A stretch of 64,000 bases of DNA from Engraulis encrasicolus (lineage: Eukaryota; Chordata; Actinopteri; Clupeiformes; Engraulidae): positions 47,016,222 to 47,080,221 of the forward strand of contig NC_085861.1 in assembly GCF_034702125.1 (NCBI RefSeq), written 5' to 3'. The notes beneath the pieces were generated by a model that worked only from the letters and a program-made list of their open reading frames with translations, had not been told where the DNA came from and ran no database searches. A program made the position numbers and the translations under genes. The stretch's first letter is position 1, and the number at the start of each line of letters is the position of its first letter. Below, piece after piece: positions 35,331 through 45,387 of the stretch.

Positions 35331-35887
35331 GTGTCTGTCTGTCTCTCTCTCTCTGTGCTAGTAGGCCAGTGTAGCCAGCTGCATTGTCCTCGTTGTGTTT
35401 CTGAGATAATGTGAACCACAATGAAGGCTCTGCCTAGCCCCATTTCGTTACGGCTGTTAAAAATAGCTTCTTTTCTAGGGCCACGGCCTCCCCTCCTAAA
35501 GGCTCTGTCTCACTTGAGCCTCACATTGTGCATTTTGCGGTATTGATTCAACACTTAATAGCAATGTGTTAAATGAGACTTTCTAAATGTGTGTTGTAAA
35601 CAACCCTATATGTTGTATGTACTGTATATATCACACTTTTCTGCACTGAAGTGAATCGCTTTCAATGTCATTGTGCATGGCCGTAGTGTAATTTGTACCT
35701 GTGAATAGTGACAATAGTAGTGATAATAGTGACAATAAAAGGCATTCTGTTCTATTCAATGTACAAAATTGCTAAATTTACAACAAAAATTACAGAATTA
35801 GCTGGCAGAATTTGTTAGGCAGTGCTACCTCCACATACCTGCTGGCTGCCCTTTTATTTCGTTAATGAGCGTTATAAGCTTATGCTT

Positions 35888-35930
<43 letters not shown>

Positions 35931-36235
35931 CTTCGCACTGCAGCAAGATGAGTACCACATGATGCACCTGGTGTGTGCCAGTCACAGCCCCCCCGCTTCC
36001 CCCTGTGCCCACAGCAGTGCCCGCACCCCAGGGACGCCAGAGGTGAGTGGCCGCCCGCCCTGTGGCAAAGGCCTCCACTGCCCTGGCCCTGCACACCATG
36101 ACTACCGTTCTGTGTTACGGGGTTGTGTGTGTGTGTGCGCGCCTGCGTGCACGTCTGTGTGTGTGTGAAAATGTAGTACACATCTCAAAAATTGCCATCG
36201 GGGCTTCCCATAGCCATGTGCCTCCACCACTTCAC

Positions 36236-36306
<71 letters not shown>

Positions 36307-39159
36307 TATTTTAAACTTGAGTTTTAAGCTTAATTCATATAAAACAGACAAATACAAAAAAATAATTATTGTGCGATACTATTATGATCATTAATTTAAT
36401 TTCTTTTCTTGTCCCTCAGAATTCTGACAGCTCCAGCTCCTCCTCCTCAGCTGGCTCACCCAATCAGGATGGAGCACCTGCCCCCAGTGCAGGAAGTAGT
36501 GACGGCCTGAGACACCGGGGCCCCTCCCATGCCCATGCTGTCAACCCAGCGCCCCCTGGCATCATGCCAGAGTCAGTATTTATCACCCCTTGAGAGGGCC
36601 TTGTGGTAGGCCATAGATACCCAACACTAGGGTTGCGTTCCAATATGCGACCTTGCGTCCTCCACTTGTGCTTGTGGCCTCGTACCAGGAAGTAATATGT
36701 CATGATGACATCACTGACAGCAGCTTTATATTTCAATATCTCGCAAAAGCTGAGTTGTAAAGTTATTTTCTCATTTGCAAACTGAATGGTGAATGAAGAA
36801 TAGTTCCCCAAAAATTGTTTTGGCAAGGCTGACAGCTGGGAAACTTTATTGTTTTCTCCACAGAGGCGGAGCCAGGAGGCGGGGTGAGGCCACAAGCACA
36901 AGTGGAGGACGCAAGGTCGCATATTGGAATGCACCCTAGGGGTCCATGTCAAACTAGCACCTCCCGTCCTTTGCTGTTGCTTGTGGCCTAGTGATGTAAG
37001 GCAAGACTTCATTGATGATTAAAGTTTAATGAAATATCTCGCAGAAGCACCATTCCAAATCTACTTCCTCCTCCCATTCTTTCCCTGTTGCTTGTGGTAT
37101 CTTGCCTTTCGTTTCAGCCTGGCTCTGGTCCGCTGTCAGCCTGATCAGAGAAACTTTTGGGGCGGCTTTTTCCCCATTTAACGTTCCCATTGCAAATGAG
37201 GTAATGACCTTTGAATTGTGATTTTGCAAGATTTTGAATAAAACTGCTATCATCAATGACCTCAAGATTGGCGTCACAAGGCCAGGAGCAACAGGAAAAC
37301 AGGAGAGAAAGTAATTTGGCTTGCGCCCCTTCTGATACTAACCCTGTCACACTGAGCCCCTATTACAAGCGTATTGTTTACCAAAACAGCAATAACCAAG
37401 CCTTAATCTGTTACTTAAAACTCTTGATAATGTCAGAACAATGTTATTATTATGTCATTGAGTATTTCTTTTACAAACGGTGAGCTCCCAATCTGCAATC
37501 CCATCTGCAGCTAAAGGCTACCTACAAGGAGGCTTGTTAGTAGACCTACATGTAGTGTTTTTAAAGTCCTGTAGGCCCATACAACAAACCAGCACTTTGG
37601 AGATCCAACAGTTGACATTTGAAGCATCCAATGCTGTATTAAAATGGTTTGTTTTGAGTGTTCTGTCTTCTAAAAGTGTCTCCCTAAGTATGTGCAGTAG
37701 ACACACATTCAATGATTTATTTGTGCATTGTCCTATCTCATAGAAATTCTTTGTGCGTGTGTGCGTGCGTGTCTGTGTGTTTGTTCTCCACAGTGGGTTC
37801 CATTTCCCCATGCCAGAAGGGGCTCACCTGCCGGCCCACCCCATGTATGCCCCTATGCAGCTGCTGTGGTGGCAGCACATGTACGCCCGCCACTACTACA
37901 TGCAGTAGTAAGTGCCCCTGGCTTTCCATTGATATCACCACGGCCCATACAGTACATTATGGAGGACACCTTTCACTTTCAGACTGTGTACACACACATA
38001 GTTTTTTAAATGAGAATTTTTGCTTCATTATTGCCTTTCATCTACACTCATTTGACAATATGGTTCTTTCAAAAAACATAAAGAACACTAGAAATAGCAC
38101 AAATCTCCATTTGCAAGGAAACATTTGAACGTTATTTTTTTGGTAATATGAATATATGGACCATACTGAATGTTATTCTATCACATCAACACAATAACGT
38201 TCTTTTAAAAAAAAATCTCTAATCTCTCTCATAATGTAGATGCTTCTATCACAGTATTCTGTTTCTATCTTAATGCAAGTTAACTTTCTGTTATAGCATG
38301 ACCAAGATTAACAGTTGTTAGAGGAAAAAACTACTACAAATGTCTTTCATTTACAAGGGAACATTGGTCCATAGGTTATTCAATCACTTTCTTTTCATCT
38401 CTGTCATAATCTAATAGTATGTTTGAACTCTCTCAAAATCAAATTTAAAGACTGTTAAAGTTTAGTGTGGGCAAAGCACACCATAAACTCTTCTAAAATC
38501 TCTTGCATTCATATGATGATGAGTTGAACAAACTCTTAATGTGTGTGTATCGTTTTCATAACGGCTGTGTTCGTTTTGCTGGTTATCCTGAGCAAACGGC
38601 TTGTAATTTCGCTTTTCATTTACATGTGTCTCTCCTGTTTCTCTGTTCCTCTTCTCTCTTTCTTGTTCACTCTTTGTCTCTGTCGTTCCATCCTTCTCTG
38701 GGTCTCCCTCTTGCCTGTCTCTCCCCTGCTCTCTCTACCCCCCACCCCTTCCATCTCATTTTCAGCCAGGCAGCGTTGGCAGCCTCCCAGTCCCCCTTCG
38801 CCGCCCCGCCGACCCCCTCCACCAGTGCCACCACCGCGTCCCCAACTGCAACCCCGGCCCCGCAGGCCAACGATGCCCCAGCCCCCGCTCCTCCTCCTGC
38901 TGCTGCTGCTGCTGCTGCCCCCCACCCCAACCCGGCGCCCGCCCCTGGGGAGCAGCCCCCGGCCAACCCCCCTAACATCCAGATGAACGCCCAGGGTGGG
39001 CCGGTGCTGAACGAGGACGAGCTGAACCGCGACTGGCTGGACTGGATGTACACGGGCATGCGCGCCGCCATCCTGCTCAGCATCGTCTACTTCTACTCCT
39101 CGCTCGGCCGCTTCGTCATGGTCATCGGCGCCATGCTGCTGGTCTACCTGTGAGTGGAG

Positions 39160-39224
<65 letters not shown>

Positions 39225-39257
39225 GCTCTCTCGCTCTGTATCTCTCTATATATACTG

Positions 39258-39292
<35 letters not shown>

Positions 39293-39336
39293 GCCTGTAT
39301 CTCTGCCCCATGCTGCTGGTCTATCTGTTAGTCAAG

Positions 39337-39368
<32 letters not shown>

Positions 39369-40240
39369 CTGTCTGTATCTCTCTCTCTCTCTCTCTCTTT
39401 CATGCTGCTCATCTACCTGTGAGTCAAGCTCTCTCTGTTTGTCCGTCTGCCTGTATCTCTCTCATGCTAAAGGCGGATTCATACTTAGCGTAACTGGTGC
39501 TAACCTCATTCATACCTCCCTCGCGACGATGGCGTGCGCTCAAAATGACGTCACACGCCCCTCCGCAAGCTGCCGCGGTGCGAGGTCGTGCACCCCGCAT
39601 TTTTTGTAACTTGCCGTGCGCCACCAGAGACCATGCAGGTAGGCAGACAAAGCAGGAGTTGCGAAGAGATATGGCTACAGCTACTGTACTACAGAATGGA
39701 CCCTGCATCATTTAGAGGATAATAAAATGTCTTTAGAGAGTTATTTTATCTTCTCCCTTACATGTTGTTCAGTGAAAAAATTGTTTACTTTGTTCAGAGG
39801 CACGTTGCGATCTATTCATAAATTCTGCAGCCAGAACAATGCTCTCACATGTCTTGGAATGATCTGCCAATGTAGGCTACAACAAAAGTCTATGTTTCAT
39901 TGTGGTAAGTCATAAATCAGACGTTCAGTAGCCCTACAGCAGCCGTATTTGGCTTTCTATTTTTATACATCTCTAGAACTCCCGCTGCGAGTTGCGATGG
40001 ATTCTGCCGTTTCTCTCATGAACAGCAGAGGGCACACTTCCGAAAATGCAAGCAAAAGCCTGTAAATGTCGCTTTAGACTATGAATGGTCTGCCACATTT
40101 TAATGGTTCTCGCGCCAAATTGCGCACGTTAAGTATGCGGAGCCCTTAATAGTCTACCTGTGAGTCAAGCTCTCTCTCTCTCTCGCTCTCTCTGTGTATC
40201 TCTCTCTGTCTCTCCCTCTCCCTCTCTCACTCTCTCCCTC

Positions 40241-40277
<37 letters not shown>

Positions 40278-40325
40278 GTGTCTTGCTCTCTCCTTCTCTC
40301 TTTCCCTCTCTCTGCCATGCTGCTA

Positions 40326-40358
<33 letters not shown>

Positions 40359-40759
40359 GATGTATCTCTCTCTCTCTCTCACACTATCTCCCTCTCCCTC
40401 TCCCTCTCTCTATATCTCTCACTCTCTCCCTCTCTCTATCTCTCTCTGCCATGCCGGTAAGTGTTCTGAATCGCTCTCTCTGTCTGTGTGCCTTCACCAC
40501 TCGTCTGTGAGAATACTACTGATCTCGTTCTGTACTGTACTGTGCAGTAGTACTGTATCTCTCTATACAGTAGTCACCTTATTGTAAGTCCTATGCCAAT
40601 CCTCCACTCCTGTGCTCCCTTGTCCAATGCAGGCACCAGGCTGGCTGGTTCCCCTTCCGCCAGGAGCAGAACGCAGGAGTAGGGGCAGGAGCAGGAGCAG
40701 GAGCAGCAGGCCCAGCCCAGGAGGACGCAGACCGCCACGATATGCAGGAGATGGTAAAA

Positions 40760-40849
<90 letters not shown>

Positions 40850-41050
40850 TCCACACACTTACCTTCAGGGTGTGAGTTACCAGGGGGGGGTGGTGGGGAC
40901 TTGAATACTTGTATGAATACTAATGAAACACACAATTGAAATGATAGGCACGTTGTGACAAGAGATTCTTTTTATCAACCCCCCCCCCCCCTTGGTTTTT
41001 GTTTTGATAAATTATACCCTGCTTACCTTGAACCATCTGCTTGATGCAGT

Positions 41051-41113
<63 letters not shown>

Positions 41114-41508
41114 TGTGTGTGCGCGTGTGTGTCATGATTGTATCTTTATCTGTGTCTCTTTGTGTTAACTCATGGCTGAGGTGCCCTTGAGCAGGGCATC
41201 AAACCCCACATTGCTCCAAGGACTGTAACCTATACCCTATGAAATAACTTTAAATCACTTTGGATACTCGTCACCTACATGTAATGTACTGTACTGTAAT
41301 GTAATGTATTTGTGTCCTGTGTGTTGGGCAGGAGCGTCTGATGGACGAGGGCGTGGAGGAGGAGGAGGGGGAGAGTGGCGAGGAGGGCCAGGATGAAGGG
41401 GCTAACGGGGGCCCGCCACACCCCGGCTTCCTGGCCGCCGCATGGTCCTTCATCAGCACCTTCTTCACCTCGCTCATCCCAGAGGGACCCCCTCACCCTG
41501 CCAACTAA
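33205..41508 (+). CDS. herpud2: HERPUD2: Herp-family ER ubiquitin-like domain protein, 8 coding exons
   Basis: Join of 33205-33351, 34885-34962, 35944-36042, 36420-36571, 37794-37907, 38766-39149, 40633-40753 and 41332-41508. All junctions are GT/AG with matching phases, giving 423 aa (human HERPUD2 is about 406). Residues about 10-85 form an N-terminal ubiquitin-like domain ([37 protein letters not shown]). Next come a Ser/Pro-rich linker, [18 protein letters not shown], an Ala/Pro-rich stretch, and [22 protein letters not shown] hydrophobic membrane segment lies near 300-325 ([23 protein letters not shown]), and the tail ends [16 protein letters not shown]. Family members sit in the ER membrane and are linked to unfolded-protein response and ERAD. 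The start ATG lies in ACCATGG, a strong Kozak context. It converges on tbx20; human HERPUD2 and TBX20 are also neighbours. Confidence 0.95.
33352..34884 (+). other. herpud2 intron 1
   Basis: AT-rich, no recognised bounded element. Worn repeat-like sequence lies at about 33470-33740. Confidence 0.5.
34885..34962 (+). CDS. herpud2: herpud2 coding exon 2
   Basis: 26 codons, [20 protein letters not shown] onward to LRK, the second half of the UBL domain. Acceptor ends TTTTGCAG, donor GTTTGT. A long GT microsatellite starts just after the donor. Confidence 0.93.
34974..35360 (+). repeat. (GT)n and (CT)n microsatellites in herpud2 intron 2
   Basis: A GT tract at about 34975-35118 with GCGC interruptions starts right after the exon 2 donor. 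A CT tract with TGTCTGTC breaks lies at about 35248-35356. Confidence 0.95.
35944..36042 (+). CDS. herpud2: herpud2 coding exon 3
   Basis: 33 codons, [20 protein letters not shown] onward. The acceptor CACTGCAG lies directly after a (GT)n tract. Donor GTGAGT, phase 0. Confidence 0.92.
36420..36571 (+). CDS. herpud2: herpud2 coding exon 4
   Basis: 152 bases, a Ser-rich linker [18 protein letters not shown] to PPGIMP. Acceptor ends CCCTCAG, donor GTCAGT, leaving phase 2. The open frame reads past the donor but the phase demands this site. Confidence 0.85.
36628..36941. mobile_element. MITE with ~50-bp inverted ends, herpud2 intron 4
   Basis: Starts TAGGGTTGCGTTCCAATATG and ends as its near complement CATATTGGAATGCACCCTA. 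The inverted ends run through GCGACCTTGCGTCCTCCACT and beyond. Related copy at 42845-43427, and a more worn relative at about 36950-37320. Confidence 0.75.
37794..37907 (+). CDS. herpud2: herpud2 coding exon 5
   Basis: 114 bases encoding [20 protein letters not shown], then [18 protein letters not shown]. Acceptor CTCCACAG, donor GTAAGT, phase 2 on both sides. It is hidden in single-frame views because no start codon lies in its frame. Confidence 0.9.
38143..38765 (+). other. herpud2 intron 5, AT-rich then pyrimidine-rich
   Basis: AT-rich sequence, then a long C/T-rich approach to the exon 6 acceptor. The overlapping open frame is intron plus exon 6 read through. Confidence 0.5.
38766..39149 (+). 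CDS. herpud2: herpud2 coding exon 6 (Ala/Pro-rich region and membrane segment)
   Basis: 384 bases, very GC-rich. It encodes [18 protein letters not shown], a (GCT)n Ala run, [21 protein letters not shown], and the hydrophobic segment up to AMLLVYL. Acceptor ends TTTTCAG, donor GTGAGT. A (CT)n tract and decayed copies of the exon end follow. Confidence 0.92.
39150..40470 (+). repeat. Tandemly copied exon-6 end and 5' splice site within (CT)n tracts, herpud2 intron 6
   Basis: Decayed copies of the segment CATGCTGCTGGTCTACCTGT plus GAGTCAAGC lie at about 39309-39340, 39401-39430, 40151-40170, 40316-40327 (partial) and 40448-40455 (partial), each followed by (CT)n. They match the true exon end and donor at 39131-39160. 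A PIF-like MITE sits inside the array. Confidence 0.8.
39471..40146. mobile_element. PIF/Harbinger-like MITE, herpud2 intron 6
   Basis: Left end AGGCGGATTCATACTTAGCG, right end CGTTAAGTATGCGGAGCCCT, imperfect inverted, with TAA at 39468-39470 and 40147-40149. No transposase. Confidence 0.65.
40633..40753 (+). CDS. herpud2: herpud2 coding exon 7
   Basis: 121 bases encoding [13 protein letters not shown], then a (GA/GAG)-coded Gly-Ala repeat and DRHDMQEM. Acceptor ends ATGCAG at 40632, donor GTAAAA, phase 0 at the end. The Gly-Ala stretch is an expansion relative to the mammalian protein. Confidence 0.88.
40766..41131 (+). repeat. (CA)n and (GT)n microsatellites, herpud2 intron 7
   Basis: CA tract at about 40760-40847 and GT tract at about 41049-41131. 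They are complementary and about 200 bases apart. Confidence 0.95.
41168..41305 (+). mobile_element. V-SINE-like fragment, 5'-truncated
   Basis: CATGGCTGAGGTGCCCTTGA, TTGCTCCAAGGACTGTAACC and a (GTAAT)-like tail match the body and tail of the SINE at 18296-18549. The tRNA-like head is missing. It ends about 25 bases before exon 8. Confidence 0.65.
41332..41508 (+). CDS. herpud2: herpud2 coding exon 8 and stop
   Basis: 58 codons, [19 protein letters not shown] through [20 protein letters not shown] to the TAA at 41506-41508. Acceptor ends TTGGGCAG. Confidence 0.93.
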   Translation, partial: ERLMDEGVEEEEGESGEEGQDEGANGGPPHPGFLAAAWSFISTFFTSLIPEGPPHPAN

Positions 41509-41602
41509 GGGCGTGTGTGTGTGTGTGCGTGCATGTGTGAGTGTGTGAGAGAATGTTTACATGCCACATGTGGATGTGCACATATACTGTATGTGCATAT
41601 AG

Positions 41603-41638
<36 letters not shown>

Positions 41639-41763
41639 GCGTGTGCGCGTGCGCGTGCGCGTGCGCGTGCGCGTGCGCGTGCGCGTGTGTGTGTGTGTGT
41701 GTGTGTGAGTGGTGGAAAGGCCTGTGCCGTGTATAGTGGCGAAGAGTGGAAAGTTGCAAACGG

Positions 41764-41819
41764 AATAAAACGAAAGGAAGAATGCGAACGGAACAGTGGA
41801 AAGTTGCAAACGGAATAAA
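41764..41819 (+). terminator. Duplicated poly(A) signal in herpud2 3' UTR
   Basis: A 24-bp block ending in AATAAA (GTGGAAAGTTGCAAACGG plus AATAAA) occurs at 41746-41769 and again at 41796-41819. Confidence 0.5.
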
Positions 41820-42140
41820 GTGATGTCACAATAAACGAAAGAGGACCCACCCTCAGAGTCCTGCTTGTGCCACTTGTGGGCGGGTCCTAAATGCTGCTTT
41901 TTAGTGTGAGTGCACATCTCCCCAAACCTTCTGCGTTACTTATTGAGCTGACACTTTATTATGGTTTTTAATTTTGCTCTTATTTTTATTTGTTTCCTTT
42001 TTAATCGTGTCAGAAGGTACCCTTCAGTGGACTGGCGATGTCTGTGTCTTCCACATTTTTCACATGTTTGATAAAAAAAGAGAAGTTGCTTAAAAGAGGA
42101 CTAACAGACACATTCTGACACATGCAAGCAAATATGAGAA

Positions 42141-42184
<44 letters not shown>

Positions 42185-42248
42185 CAAGCTACGTACTGCA
42201 TATTTAAACAAATGGATCTAACGACAATAAGGTATTGCTTTTTTGATT

Positions 42249-42254
42249 AATAAA
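42249..42254 (+). terminator. Distal poly(A) signal AATAAA for herpud2
   Basis: Hexamer followed after about 20-45 bases by TGTGATTTGTTTTTTG, a GT/T-rich downstream element. Confidence 0.5.
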
Positions 42255-42330
42255 AAAGCTTTGACGTTTCACTTGCTGTGATTTGTTTTTTGTTTTGTTT
42301 TTTCTCCATGTCCTGAATGTTCAGTTAGAG

Positions 42331-42673
42331 CAGGGATGTCAAACTCAGGCCCGGGGGCCAAATTTGGCCCGCAGAGCCATTTCATTCGGCCTGTGAGATC
42401 ATTCAAATGTGTATTACAGTTGGCCCAGATACACCATCAATGTTTAGCGTAACACAACTTGAACATGAAAATTGCTGTCACAAGATGTGCAGAGTGCAGA
42501 CACATTTGAACTTACAAATATGATGGGAAAGACTGTGTGAAATTTAGCTATCAGTATGAAGTGTATGCATGCACAATTTTAGTCCATTTTTGAAAATAAT
42601 TGTTGAGTTTGGCCCACGACTTCGTTCCAGATTTTGATTTTGGCCCTCAGTCAATTTGAGTTTGACACCCCTG
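42331..42673. mobile_element. hAT MITE, 343 bp
   Basis: Ends CAGGGATGTCAAACTC and GAGTTTGACACCCCTG, with a perfect 8-bp target duplication AGTTAGAG at 42323-42330 and 42674-42681. Confidence 0.9.
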
Positions 42674-42844
42674 AGTTAGAGTGTTGTGTCAAAAATGGAT
42701 CACTAGGTGGCACCACTGTCCTTCATTATATTATATTCTGCTTCTCCTACAGATTGTCTTCTCCCTATATGCTGACATGCGTGTGTGCCATGCTGACTAA
42801 AAGTGTACTCCTAGGTGTAATTCTTACTTTCCTGGGTGTAATTC

Positions 42845-43427
42845 TGTGCAGTCCAATATGCGACCTTGCGTCCTCCACTTGCCCTGCCTCCTGGCCCCTC
42901 CTTTGTGGAGAAAACAATTAAGTTTCCCAGCTGTCAACCTAGCCAAAACAATTTTTGGGGGACTATTCATTTACCATCCAGTTTGCAAATGAGAAAATGA
43001 CTTTACAATTGAGCTTTTGCAAGATATTGAAATATAATGCCAAAGAGGGTGGAGTAATAAAGAGGCTTCGAAACCCGCCCACACAATGCAAAAGTGTGTG
43101 CTCTAGTTGGGTCTCCTAAAGGGGCGTTGTCCCCTCCTATTTTTGAGGTGCTTGCACGAGAAGTGTGCCACCGCCATCTACAGCGCTAAGGGGACTCCAT
43201 TTATTCTGAACCTCAGGACTCCGAAAGTCTCCTAACCGAAGGTCTCCTAAAGGGGCGTTCACCCGACAGAAAGTGGATACCAGAAATGAACTGAAATGAC
43301 TTATCTCTGTCTATAAGATCTCTGGTAATGCTGTTGTCAGTGATGTCATCGTGACATATTACTTCCTGGTACGAGGCCACAAGCACAAGTGGAGGACGCA
43401 AGGTCGCATATTGGAAGGCACCTTGTG
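42845..43427. mobile_element. MITE related to 36628-36941, with internal insertion
   Basis: Both inverted ends CCAATATGCGACCTTGCGTC and GACGCAAGGTCGCATATTGG are present. About 270 bases of unrelated sequence (about 43035-43310), carrying two copies of GTCTCCTAAAGGGGCGTT, interrupt the body. Confidence 0.65.
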
Positions 43428-43500
43428 TCTCGTGTCCATGTAACAAATGGTGACTTCTGTGGTTACAGATCTGAATGGCATGTCACACCGGCAAATGGCC

Positions 43501-43624
43501 TGACACGACACCTGAAAGGGCCCCAAACCCAGTCAATACAATGTAATGAGGATCCAATTCTGGGGCCCCTCGTACCCTGGGCCCCGGACAAGTGACCCCT
43601 TTGAACCCCCTGTTGGCGTCCCTG
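43501..43624 (+). mobile_element. hAT MITE fragment related to the one at 8572
   Basis: Shares CTGAAAGGGCCCCAAA, ACAATGTAATGAGGATCCAA and the end GGCGTCCCTG. It lacks the LTR-like insertion, so it serves as an empty-site control. Confidence 0.65.
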
Positions 43625-43941
43625 CACAGTATGAAATAGCCTATGGAAATAGTAGCATAGGCCTACATGTCTTTGGGTGCATCTCTGAAAATGACATGCA
43701 ATTCTGATTCCAATGTCGGTGTGAGTATTTCATTTTACCCTTTTAAATAATCTGAACTAGGTCTACTACTCAATGTCTAGGCTTTCCCTTGCCAAATGTC
43801 TCCAGCCAGGAGTCACTGCCTTGATTCACCATGCGGGATGCAAAGTTTGTGATGGTGGAGAGATGAGTAGGTTTTGAGGTCGGCTGTGTACTCCTTGTCC
43901 TCAGAAACCTTTGATCGAAATGAAAACTGATTGTTTGGTTC

Positions 43942-45379
43942 CAGGGCCGGTTCTGGCTTATTTGGTGCCCTAGGCGAGTTTGATTTCTGGCGCGTGCCTT
44001 TCTTATACCTCACAGAACACAAGACTAATATCCTTAGTAAGCTTAACTTAATAGCATCAAGAACAATAACCGTTTTTCATCAAATGGATTTGTGGTTCTT
44101 TTTGACAGGCGACCAACACATCAGATTGAGTCGCATGAAAGTAGCTTCACTGTGTGGTGTGTTGGATGTGATGGTGGTGGGGCCCCCAACACCAGATGAG
44201 AGGGAGGTTATCAATGTGTTTGAATTGTAACGTGAAATTGAAATGCCAGGAGAGTGATACAGTACATTTCCATGTAAAATGCATGTGTAGACAATAAGCC
44301 TACCAAGGAGGTCTGCATTGATCTACACTATCTACAGCATCACAAAGCATGGCAGCATAACAATTTTAATAAGCTACACATTTGTGCTGTCTTCCAAACC
44401 AATTTCATTTCTGGACTGGAAATAGTGGTGCATTTGTGAGTAGGAGAATGAGAAGGGGGCTATCTATGTGTTTGGAGGGACAGGGTGAGAGAAAGGGAGA
44501 AGAGCTGTCACGCTATTGAATTTCATAATATACAAAATATAGTAAATAGCCTCACTTGTCTGCTGTGCATGGTTCTGTTACATGATTAATGTAACATGTT
44601 ACATGATTAATGTCATTCTGGTCTGGAAATTAATGTTTTTTTAAGCTTACAACAAGCAGGTAATTCATGTGGATGGAAGGAGATATGGCAGCTAAAATTG
44701 TTTTAAACATTGCACCAGTCTTACTTTACATTGCTTGTCAACCTAAGCAAGTATTATGATATCAGGTGGGTGTTAGTGAGTAGTGAGTAGGCTACTAACA
44801 GCTAGGCTACTTTACTGGATTTCATTGCTTGGCATACTTGGCTAATGTTAGCATGCTAACTAGCGATTTCTCTGATCAAAAACAAAGCTCTTTTTCTCTC
44901 TAATTCCAAATAGTAACCTCATAACTATTAGGCTTTCCATAATCACAAACGGTTGCTGATTAAATCACATAGTTCCAAAACACCCTCTGAAACTCCTGCA
45001 TCATGCAATGAGTGGTTTAATGAGAACATAATAATCTCCATCCAGCAGAGCAGCACTACTGTTTGCGCTTGCCCCCTCTGTCTCTCGAGTGAGTCTCCAA
45101 ATTCAAAATAGATCGCACGCTGTCACTCGTCCCGCCCCCTTTCTCAGAACTGTCTGTTTATTGGTTCACTGACTTCCCAGAGACAGTTGGAAGAGATATT
45201 ACTATTGGCTGAGGGGCGCTTTGCCGTGAGGAGCGCTTTCGCCACTCTTTGTTGATTGCGACTTCATGAAAAAAAATCATATTGCAAAATTACGCATAGG
45301 AGAGCGCCATTTCGGCGCCCCTTCTTCACATGGCGCTCTAGGCGACCGCCTAGCCGGCCTATGCTAAAAACCGGCCCTG
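43942..45379. mobile_element. hAT-type non-autonomous element, 1.44 kb
   Basis: Ends CAGGGCCGGTTCTGGC and AAAAACCGGCCCTG, with a perfect 8-bp target duplication TTTGGTTC at 43934-43941 and 45380-45387. No transposase frame seen; the open frame near 43931-44230 is not recognisable. Confidence 0.88.
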
Positions 45380-45387
45380 TTTGGTTC

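Larger units (their letters stand above)
41509..42290 (+). other. herpud2 3' UTR
   Basis: Holds an alternating purine-pyrimidine GT/GC tract (41604-41707) and a (TA)n tract (42145-42184). AATAAA signals occur at 41764, 41814, about 41830 and 42249. The last is followed by TTTG/GT-rich sequence and is the likely distal site. Confidence 0.6.

Noticed and set aside
38503..39153. 216-aa protein starting at 38503
   Set aside because: The N-terminal part is pyrimidine-rich intron; coding starts at the exon 6 acceptor at 38766.
39150..40587. Ser/Leu-rich open frames
   Set aside because: Translations of CT microsatellites in herpud2 intron 6.
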